From assembly GCA_028673005.1 (NCBI GenBank), contig CM054113.1:43466117-43530116 (forward strand): 64,000 nt of DNA, in the 5' to 3' direction. The DNA comes from Tanypteryx hageni. Lineage: Eukaryota; Arthropoda; Insecta; Odonata; Petaluridae. Below are positions 34,483-45,300 of this stretch, piece by piece. Within the stretch, counting starts at the first letter, position 1. Every line of letters starts with the position of its first letter. A model generated the notes under the pieces. It was not told where the DNA came from. It saw only the letters and a list, made by a program, of their open reading frames with translations, and did no database searches. A program made the translations under genes and the position numbers.

Positions 34483-36264
34483 TCTGAACAGTGTATGCAG
34501 AATTCATGCTTCACTTAACAGGTAAACACACACAATATACAAAAATAAGCACAATAATCTTCCCTAGCTATATGTCACACTCAAGAAGTGTTGACAAATG
34601 AGAAAATACATTGGCCTAAGAGTGAGAGTCGTAGCCTATATCTTGCACTGGTTTTCGTGCTGAGAAATGCCTCTTCTCAGCGTTATAAAGCCATATTGTA
34701 GAAGTCACAATTCCCTTTTTCGAGTTCTTAAAGAGGGCATCAGACGCTTTCGTCAGTATGGTTGCATAGCGGGGGTTGCGGGGCCTATCAGTACACCCCT
34801 GGTAATGATGAAAGGATTTAACTAAAACGTTATAATAGTGTTACAATAGTTTATTTTCGAGTCCTATATTTTTCGATGCTTTATTATTTTTCCAATTTCA
34901 ATATTATAGGTTATTTTCCTTCAAAATCAGTACAGAAAATTAGCTCGTGAAATTTTATAGGGCACTGGGTAGAACATTATAGTTACGGAATATTGTATAT
35001 AAACAGATTCTTGGAATGTTTAATTCATATGAATCATAGAAAATTAAGAAATACTATTTATTACAATTATGTCCAATCACACATGAAGAAGTTAGTAATG
35101 CAATTATTCTCTCTATAATATAACTTTCAGCATATGACAATACTAAATAATACTTTCTAATTGGCCCTGTATGATCAAATGAGTTGAAATAAACTTGAAA
35201 ATACAATTTTTAACTTACCGTAATCATAAATCATTGCCTAGTGTATTAGTTAGCTTCAATTTGAATCTCAATAGCAACCAATTTTTAATAAGATGCTATC
35301 TTATGAATACATTTTGGATACCAATGAAGCATCTTGGTAACATCAACATTTTTGAGGAATAGAAATTGTTTAATGATAACTTAAGAGGCTCAAGTGACAA
35401 CAATTAATGAACAATTTATTATAAAATGAATTTTCTTTATTTTTTGGGGAAGAAAACCAGCATTTCAGTACAAAAATCACACACACACGGAATAATGGGT
35501 AAAAAATTATAAAATAAAGGAGCAAATTATGACAATCGATAAAAACACGATTCAATTTAAATCAAACTTGCTAGCATGGTCACATAATTACAATTGTATA
35601 AATATTTCAGAATAATATTTCACAGATAATGGAACCGGACGGAGGTCACAAAAAACGTTCCTCCCTGTCCCTTCCCTCAAGCTGTCCATTCACCCGAATG
35701 TTCAAGGGGCAGAAATATTGGATATAAAATTTCCGCCTAGGAAAAAAATTGCTACCATCCTTTTCATACATAATTTCTGCCTGTCGAATCAATCGGGTGG
35801 GGGCATTACAGGAAAGGCAGGGAGTAGTCCCTTTTAATCCGCTCACAAAAAATCACTGTTTGGACACTCCCTCCTGCATCATCGTGAGCACCTTGAACAC
35901 ACTTTTATAAAGGAAGAATTCACTGCACAGCAAGTTTCAGCAACTTTTTTTGAAACCTGCACAACCACTACACTCCCACATTGGCAGATGCGGTTCAATA
36001 CAAAAAGAAAGACAAGACCTTCCTCTCTTACACGACATCTCCATCATGATTATGTTATTAATGTCCTCTTTCATTTTTCTTTTTTCATCAGCTCATTTAA
36101 TATGTTTTTGGCACTCCACCTGTCGTTTCGCATTGCTAATGGAAAATATACATTACAAGAGGAGTCCTTTGGAGCACCATTGTAGTAGTTATGCAGCCCC
36201 CTAAATGAAAAATGGGGATTTAGTTCTCTGGCATTAGAAGAGCATAAGACTATACGTTGTGCCT
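34483..36264. other. Intergenic stretch and probable 3' UTR of the tenectin-like gene
   Basis: No coding sequence is recognised. The right 0.8 kb is probably the 3' untranslated region of the minus-strand gene, ending at the AATAAA candidates near 35,415-35,441. The rest is AT-rich sequence without visible structure. Confidence 0.35.
35415..35441 (-). terminator. Candidate polyadenylation signals of the tenectin-like gene
   Basis: Two AATAAA hexamers on the minus strand (TTTATT at 35415-35420 and 35436-35441) lie about 0.83 kb past the stop codon. They are the first canonical signals I noticed downstream. In such AT-rich sequence AATAAA occurs by chance, so this is only a candidate. Confidence 0.3.
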
Positions 36265-36397
36265 TCAACTGCTAATGCTCCTCTTCCTTCTCCGCCTCCT
36301 TTGAGACTTGGTTTGTGCTGCCTCCAACATCATACGAACCATGGGTTCAGGCTGGCACGGCCTTGGCTCACATGTCATTGTGCCATTGCCTCCACAT
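36265..36397 (-). CDS. Tnc: Tenectin-like gene, last coding exon
   Basis: The exon follows acceptor AATGTTACAG and ends with TGA at 36265-36267. The joined frame reads KCGGNGTMTCEPRPC, which finishes a shortened VWC-like domain with six cysteines, lacking the CCP block. The protein then ends with about 30 residues including a polybasic run RRRRRKRSISS just before the stop. NGT is a possible N-glycosylation site. The phase join (AA plus A giving Lys) supports the splice. Confidence 0.8.
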
Positions 36398-39300
36398 CTG
36401 TAACATTAAATGGTGATTAATGCCAAAGAATCACAAAAATTTTCAACATAGCATATTTGAAGTCCGTTAGCAAAAATTATCAACTTCTTAAGTTAAGAAA
36501 GATAAAAATAAATTAAACTGCATTAGTAAGTGACTCAAACATTGCCAGTTAATGTGGTTTAATAAAACTTTCACATTTAATATGTCATATTATTCAGAAA
36601 ATGAATGAGAAAAAGAAGAATACCACAATACATTACATATATATGTATATAATTATTAGAAGTAATTAATATTATTCAGTCCCATTCAATTATTTACTTC
36701 CTGGCAAATGGGAAATTTTGACTAATATCATCTTGAGACAGAATAGCTTATTAAATAAAATTAAAACTATCATTTTAAAATTTTCCTTATAATGGTTGAA
36801 TGTCAATTAATTAAGAATAGTCTGTACTCACTTGCAATCCAGACAAGGGCCAGATGATGTGGGTATTTCTTCTCCAATGGCATAAAATTGTTCTTCTACT
36901 CGACAACCTCGTTGCGCCATAACATAGGATGGAACCTCTGTTGTGGTTGTGGTTGTAGTAGTGGTGGTGGTAGTGGTTGTGGGAGGAGAAGAGACGTTCC
37001 TTGCTCCTCGCTCACGAATTTCCATTGTCACTGGGCACTCGTATCTAGGACAGCAGAACCCTGGAATTGGTTCACGGCGGCAACCTCTAATAGGTGGAGG
37101 GCATGACTGTTGTAAGCAGATCACATCTCCACGGAAACAGAAGCAAAAGTCACATGGGTCCCTGCGAGGCACCTGTTGTGCCGAGAGGTAAACCTTTCCA
37201 GCATGACGACATGTTCCTGGACCACTATAAACTCCATCTTCATCTTCATCTTCCTCCTCATCATCCTCTCCATAAAAGGATAGATCTTCCTCACCTTCAT
37301 CTGGTGGGATATAAGAGCTTCCTCCATGGTGGGGTGGAAGGTAGCTACCACCAACATGGTGAGGAGGTAAGTAACTACCTCCAAAGGGAGGTGGAAGGTA
37401 AGGTCCCTGGCTAACTTCTGGTTGCTGTGTTGGAGGAATATATGTTCCATGTTCAATTTCTCCTGTGGATCCTTCTGGTTCTTTCTCAGGTGTTCCTTCA
37501 GGAACCTCAACAGGAATGATTTGCTGGTCTTCATCGATGATAGTTTGAGAATCATCTGGGATTTTAATGGGCACATGCTCAGTGGAGGAAGAAACTGGGA
37601 TCTCTGATGAAGGATAGGAAACTGTTGGTTTCAAAATTATTTCTGGAAGGGGCTTTACAGTATGGTGAGTAGTTGGTTTGTGAGTATGACTCTCTATAGT
37701 ACTCTTTTCAGCATCAGCTGATGAGACTGTTGATGGTGCTGATGGTGTTGTTTCATCTTCTTTTCCAATAGTATGGATGCTACTAGTATGTAAAGATTCA
37801 GGTGCTTCTGTTGAATATTTGTCATCATGGTATCCCACTGTGGATTGATCATGATGAGGAGGGTGGGTGATTTTAGAGGTCACAAGTTCTTGTACTGGCT
37901 TTTCAGTGGATTTATCAGGCTCTGAGATTAATATATCTTCTTCCTTTTGCTCTTCTTCTGGAGTGACTTCTGTATGATCAATAATAGCATGTGAAACTGT
38001 TTGTTGCTCAACTTCTCCCTCAGGTATATGCTCAACTTCTCCCACAGGAGTATGTGTAACCTCTGAGGAAGGAGTATGCTCAACATCCTGCTGTGTTGAA
38101 AGTGTTGGTTGTTGTGTCACAACTTCTTCATGGATAGGATGCTGTTCTTCATGAGTATCTGGTGCCTCAGATGACCCAATTGGAACACCCTCACCCTTTT
38201 CCTGTTCACTTTCTGAGATTGGCTCTTCACTTTCAGATTCAACAACAAATGGTTTTTCAGTGATAATGTCTTCCATGGTATGATGCTCAACTTCTTCTTC
38301 AGGAGTATATTTAGAGCCTTCAGTTACTGGTGCAACAGGTTTTTCTGAGAATCCTCCTTCCTCTTCATGCTTTTCCACTTCACCTTCACCAATTTGTTCA
38401 CCACTGCCAGGCTCAGAAACTGATGATATTTCTGTGACTACATCTACCACAGTGTGGTGCTCAACTACTTCTTCAGGAGTATATTTGGGACCTTCAGTTA
38501 CTGGTACAACAGGTTCTCCTGTCACTTCATCTTCATCTGTAACCTTCTGCACTTCTTCACCAGTATCTTCACCACTGCCAGTTTCAGGCACAGATGGTTT
38601 TTCAGTCACTATGGTATGTTGTTCAACCTCTTCTTCAGGAGTATATTTAGGACCTTCAGTGACTGGTGCAACAGGTTCTCCTGAGGCTCCCTCTTCTTCA
38701 TGCTTATCTACCACAGCTTCACCAGTTTGTTCATCACTGCCAGGCTCAGAAACTGATGATATTTCTGTGACTACATCTATGACAGTATGATGGACAACCT
38801 CTTCTTCAGGGGTGTATTTAGGACCTTCAGTCACATGTGCAGCAGGTTCACTTGAGGGTCCCTCCTCTTCTTCATGCTTTTCCTTCTCACCTTCCCCAAT
38901 TTCTTCAACACTGGCAGGTTCAGATACCAATGATATTTCTGTGACATCTACCACAGTATGGTGCTCAACTTCTTCTTCAGGAGTGTATTTAGGACCTTCG
39001 GTTACTGGTGCAACAGGTTCTCCAATCACTGCACCTTCTTCAATTGGTTTCTCTCCCTCACCTACACCTTCACTGATTTGTTCATCACTACCAGGTTCAG
39101 ATACAATGGGTCGTTCAGTGTCTACTATGGCATGGTGCTCAATGTCTTCTTCAGGAGTGAATTTTACTCCTTCAGTTACTGGTGCAACAGGCTCTCCTGA
39201 AGCTTCACCATCTTCATGCTTTTCTTCCTCTACTTCACCAACTTGTTCTTCACTACCAGGCTCAGATATGTGTGGTACTTCAGTTACTTCATCAGCAAAA

Positions 39301-42300
39301 GTATGGTGTTCAATATCTCCTTTTGTGGTATGTTTAGGACCTTCAGTTATTGGTGACAATGGTTCTCCAGTAATTGTGTCTTGCTCATCATGCTTCTCTT
39401 CTTCTTCACCACCAATTTGTTCACTGCCATCAGGCTCTGAAACATGTGTTATTTCTGTGACAACAGTATGAACTTCCTCTTCAGGAGTGTACTTTGGACC
39501 TTCAGTCACTGGAACAATTGGTTCTCCAGTCATTTCTTCATGCTCTTCTTCCTTATCTGGAATATGTTCACTTTCAGGTTCTTTTGTAGCAACCTCTGCT
39601 GGTGGATGATGTTCTTCCTCCTCAGGAGTATGATGTGGGCCCTCAGTAACTGTCAACGATGATTCCGTTGCTACATGCTGTTCTTCTTCCTTTTCACCCT
39701 TTTCTGGTTTTTCTTGCTCAGGAGCAACTGTATGCTCTTGTTCAGGTTCTTTTCCACCAGTCACAGGTTCTTTTGGTACATCAGGTTTACCATGTTCTTC
39801 ATAGATTTCCCATGAAGGTTTGCCTTGATTTTCTTCATCTTCTTCAAATATTATTTTGTCAGCATCTAGGGTTGTAAGGCTTGGCTCCTTGGTATGGGTT
39901 TCTGGTTGACGATGTGTGCTTGTTTCTGTTTGTACTGGTTGAGTGACCTTTGTTGGTGCTTCAGGTTCTGGAGTCTCAGTAGGCTCTTCATGTTCAGGAT
40001 GAACTGCACTGCCTTCTTCCTTGGGTGAATCAGTTGAAGGAGGAGGAGCAGATGCCTGAGTAACAGCAGGTTCATGTTCCTCTATTTCTGGCTGAGGTGA
40101 TGCATCTGTTACTGATCCCTCAGAAGGTGGTATGATTTCAGGATGCCCCACCTTTTCAGTACTAGTTTCTTCTACTGGAGGCCTTGACGAGGGAGAAGTC
40201 TCAATTTCATGTTCAATTGGATGAGCTTCAGTAATTGTGGGTATGGTTCCCTCTTCATGAACAGATGTGACCTCCAATCCAGGAGCAGGTGTTTCATGAC
40301 TGACTTCTTCCTCTGGGTGTTGCTCTATTGTCTGATCTGTCACTTGTGTTTCGTCTTTCTCTCCGTCAAACATGTCTTCATCACCCTTTGTTCCTTCTGA
40401 AGTTAGAGTAGTGGTTTCTTCTGAAATTCCCATTTGGCTGTCTGATTCAGGTCCCATCATCTCTTCGTCATCTAGAACGATAACACATGATAAAATTTAG
40501 GTATACTTGATATCTGACTCATAGATATTCAATTAACATTTTGGATTTCATGCCATTAATTTTTGGAAAATGCTTATCTTTATAAAAATATACCCAATTA
40601 GACATTATTATTGGACAAGTGTATTTGTCTATCATATATTGACAGGATGTTCTAGATGAGAAATTAAGAAAATAGAATTTGACATTCATTTGAACTCAGT
40701 GAAGTACTTACCTAATCACCAAAAAGTACCTCAAACTGTACAGTAATGCTTAACTATATTTGAAGTATTCTGTATAAGTACACACAGTGTAAAAAAATAT
40801 AGATCTTTTTATAGATGACTATAGTAGGATTGGAAAGTTTCAATGGTGCAGTCATGTGTAAGATACCCAAAGGTGATAAACTAAAATGCCTATTTAATAT
40901 TAAATAATAGAAAAATAAGACTTTTGGATTCACATTGATCTATGGACTTTATTGTAGATGGATTTAAGTTCTTTTAGCAATAAATATAGGTATTGTTGTT
41001 TGAACAGGTATAATAAGGTTATTTGGATAATATCATGCAAATATACTCAGTGATTTTATATATGCAAAACAATAAATGGCATTCTATGCAACATAATAGT
41101 TATTTAGGTAAACATGTCAATATTAAACTGCATCAATAATGTCAAAATTCTAAACATTATGAAAAATGATAAATGTTTCTCATTATTCATTTTCAAATGC
41201 AGAAACATTATTGAAATTTGGCATTCAATTTGTAATGGATAAAAGTTTTATAAAATCTTAATGGATAAATTTCTACTAAATGAACAAGGAGACAAATAAA
41301 TTTCTCTAATAGAAGAATAAATGCAAAATTCAAACATACCACAAGCATAAGTTGGACAGCAGGAGTGTGGGTCATGAACAGGAGAGCAGTGACGGTTTCC
41401 TGGCAAACGGGATGGCGGTGGTGGGCATTTCACAAGATTGCATCTAACAATTCCAGATTGACACCAACAGTGTACTTGACATGGAGTTGCTGGGGGGACC
41501 TCTTCATGATCAGCAAAAACACGGCCATCAACCAAACAACTAGATGCAGCTGTAGCTCCTTGAAAAAGGTTTTTTATCATTCAATGAATATACCAATGTA
41601 ACTCTTAGTTATAGTTTTTCAAGGTAAAAAGTCACCTTTTAAAATGAGATTATTAGAAATGGAGATAATAATTTCAGTAAAGTATATAAACATTTAATTT
41701 TTACTATTAGATGAATTACAGTATGTTAACTATGCTATTAAAATAATGAGTCACTAATTATTAAACAAGCAATTTAAAACATTTCTATTTCTTTAGTGAA
41801 AACTGAAACCCAAATTAGCATGTGGAAACATAATAATCAGAATTTTATAAACAGGTTTTGAAAAATGAAGTTAATGTGACAAACTCTTGAAATTTAGATA
41901 ATTTGTTGCAATGCTTACCTCCATCAGTCATGCTAATGCCTCCCAAGTCAGGTACAGGAGGCATTGGTTCATGATGTGGTGGTTTTGATGTGAAACTCAG
42001 CTGCTCCTCTTCAGTAGCAGAGGGAGGAGAAGTGTAATATCCATCTTTCTCACTATCTTCTTTGGCAGCCTCAGTTGAAATTTCAGTTTCTTTCTGTTTT
42101 TCAGTGACAACCTCTTCCTTCTCCAGCTCAAATTCTGGCTTATGTTTCTCACCCTCAGGAACAATAGGAGTCTTCTCAGTAGAGAATTCATCTATCCTAT
42201 CAGCATCAGTAACACCAGGTTCTGCTTCTGGTTGCAGTTCAGGTTCTTGCTTCTCAGCTTCCGTAACATGATAAGTCTTTTCAGTGGAAATTTCTGCTTC

Positions 42301-45300
42301 TTTCTCAATTTCAGTCACTACTTGCTCTGTCTCTGGTTCAAATTCTGATTCCTTCTCTGTTGGTTCAGTGGATACTTCTTTTTTCTCATCCTCTGTTAAA
42401 TCATGTTCTTTCTCTGGCTCATGCTTTATTGCCTCTGTCACAAACTCTGTCTTCTCTGTAGAAATGTCCTCCACTTTCTCACCTTCAGTGACATGTTTAT
42501 CTTCTGATTCTTCTTCTGGCTCATATTTATCATCCTTGGTAACATAGTGTGTTTTCTCAGTGGATAATTCCACTTTTACACCATCAGTAACAGGTTCCAT
42601 CTCTGATTCTTTCTCTGGTGTGTGTTCCTCAGTCACATAATGTGTCTTTTCTGTGGAAATTTGTTCAACTTCCTCTCCCTCAGGAACACCTGGCTCTTTC
42701 TCTTGTTCTTCCTCAGGCCTGTGTTTCTCAGCCTCAGTCACATAATGTGTCTTTTCTGTGGAAATTTGTTCAACTTCCTCTCCCTCAGGAACACCTGGCT
42801 CTTTCTGTTGTTCTTCCTCAGGCTCATGTTTCTCAGCCTCAGTCATAAGATGTGTTTTTTCTGTAGTGATTTTTTCTTCCTTCTCACCCTCTGAAACTTC
42901 TTGCTCCTTCTCTGGTTCAGACTCTGGCTTATGCACAATAGGTTCTGTCTCAGATTGTGGCTTTTCAGTGGTAATCTCTTCAATCTTTTCATCCTCCGTA
43001 ACTTGTTCGACATCTTGTTCAACTTCTGGTTCTTCAATCTCAGGCTCAGTGACAATATGAGTCTTCTCAGTGGAAAAATCCTCAGTCTTTTGATCCTCAG
43101 TAACCAATTCTGCCTCAGGTTCAAGCTCCATTTCATGCTCTTCAGCCTCAGTAACAGTGTGAGTCTTTTCAGTGGAGAAATCTTCAATATTCCCACCTTC
43201 AGTAACCGGTTCTACCTCTGCTTCAAGTTCTGGTTCTTGTTTCTCAACCTCAGTAACATAATGTACTGTCTCAGTAGAAAGTTCCTCTCCCTTGACACCC
43301 TCAGTAACCTGCTCAGACCCTGGTTCCTGTTTTTCTGCCTCTGTGACTATGTGAGTTTTCTCAGTTGAGATTTCTTCTTCCTTCACACCCTCAGTAATTA
43401 TTTCTACCTCTGGTTCCAGGTTCTCAGTAACATAATGCGTCTTTTCAGTAGAAAATTCATCAGCATTGTCAACCTTGGTAACACCAACTTCTCCCTCCTC
43501 AACTTCTTCTGGCTCTGGTTTCTCAGCAATATGAACCTTTTCAGTGGAAATTTCCTCTCCATCATGCTCCTCAGAAACTCCTTGCTCTTTCTCCTCTTCA
43601 AATTCTTGTTCATACTCTACAGGTTTGGTCACAACTTGTGACTTCTCAGTGGTTATCCCTTCTACCTTTTCAGTAATGTCATGCTCCTTCTCTTCTTCTT
43701 CAGGCTTTTCCACTTCAGGAACAATATGAACTTTCTCAGTGGATATTTCTTCAGTAATAACATGTTCCTTCTCAGCCTCTTCCTCCTCTTCAGGTTTTTC
43801 AGCTTCAGGAACAGTATCAACCTTCTCAGTTGATATTTCTTCAGGCTTCTCTCCCTCAGCAGTGACGTGTTCTGCCTCTGGTTCCTGCTCTGGTTCTTTC
43901 TCCTCAGTTTCATTTACATAGGGCTTCTCAGTGGAGAATTCTCCTTTTTCTCCCTCAGTAACATGGTCCTCTTCTGGTTCATGTTTTGCTGGTTCAGTGA
44001 AATGTGTCTTTTCTGTAGAAATTTCTTCTTTATCTCCCTCTGTAACAGAAGGTTCCTTCTCTTCCTCCTCTTCTGGCTCATGTTTCTCAACATCAGTCAC
44101 AAATTGCGTTTTCTCAGTGGAGATTTCTTCTTTTATCTTCTCTGTGGAAATTTGTTCTAATTCCTCCTCAACTTCTTCTGGCTCTGGTTTCTCAGCAATA
44201 TGAACCTTTTCAGTAGAGATTTCCTCTCCACCATGCTCCTCAGGAACTCCTTGCTCTTTCTCCTCTTCAAATTCTTGTTCATACTCTACAGGTTTGGTCA
44301 CAACTTGTGACTTCTCAGTGGTTATCTCTTCTACCTTTTCTGTAATGTCATGCTCCTTCTCTTCTTCTTCAGGCTTTTCCACTTCAGGAACAATATGAAC
44401 TTTCTCAGTGGATATTTCTTCAGTAATAACATGTTCCTTCTCAGCCTCTTCCTCCTCTTCAGGTTTTTCAGCTTCAGGAACAGTATCAACCTTCTCAGTT
44501 GATATTTCTTCAGGCTTCTCTCCCTCAGCAGTGACGTGTTCTGCCTCTGGTTCCTGCTCTGGTTCTTTCTCCTCAGTTTCATTTACATAGGGCTTCTCAG
44601 TGGAGAATTCTCCTTTTTCTCCCTCAGTAACATGGTCCTCTTCTGGTTCATGTTTTGCTGGTTCAGTGAAATGTGTCTTTTCTGTAGAAATTTCTTCTTT
44701 CTCTCCCTCTGTAACAGCAGGTTCCTTCTCTTCCTCCTCTTCTGGCTCATGTTTCTCAGCATCAGTTACAAATTGTGTTTTCTCTGTAGAGATTTCTTCT
44801 TCCTTTTCACCTTCTGGAAGTACTTGCTCTTTCTCTGGTTCAGACTCTGGGTCATGCACAACAGGTTTTGTCACAGATTGTGGCTTCTGGGAGGTAATTT
44901 CTTCTAGCTCCTCATGCTCAGTAACTTCATGTCCCTTTTCTGGTTCCTGTTCTATTTCTTTTTCTGGTTCATGCTCCCCTTTCTCAGTTACATGTTGTGT
45001 TTTCTCAGTGGATAATTCTCCCACATCTTCACCCTCAGTTACACCATGCTCTTCTTCTGCTTCTTCTTCCGGTTTGTGTTTCTCAACCTCGGTGATAGTC
45101 AGTGTATGCTGTGTAGTTTCAACTGATATTGTTCCCCCAGGAGTTTCTTGCTCTTCAGTTTCCTTGATGGTCTCTGGCGTAGCAGTCATTTCACTGTAGA
45201 TTTCCCATTCAGGTTTCTCTGGTTTTTCTTTATCGTCTTCAAATATTATTCGGTCTGCATCTAATGTGGTATGAGTGGGCACTTCAGAATGGGTCTCAGG

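Larger units (their letters stand above)
42050..45070 (-). repeat. About 30-copy STEKT protein repeat
   Basis: The motif (I/F/L)STEKTHxVTEAEKHEPEEE recurs about 30 times with units of 25-35 residues. The motif core STEK is the best-kept part; the acidic spacer varies in length. Two internal tandem duplications are very recent (105 bp and 669 bp units). All indels are multiples of three. Confidence 0.82.

Noticed and set aside
38812..39471. Long plus-strand open frames opposite the acidic exons (219 residues here, others between 37 and 47.9 kb)
   Set aside because: They are Ser/Val-rich mirror readings of the Glu/Thr repeats on the minus strand. The minus frame has splice sites, VWC domains and phase agreement; the plus frames have none.
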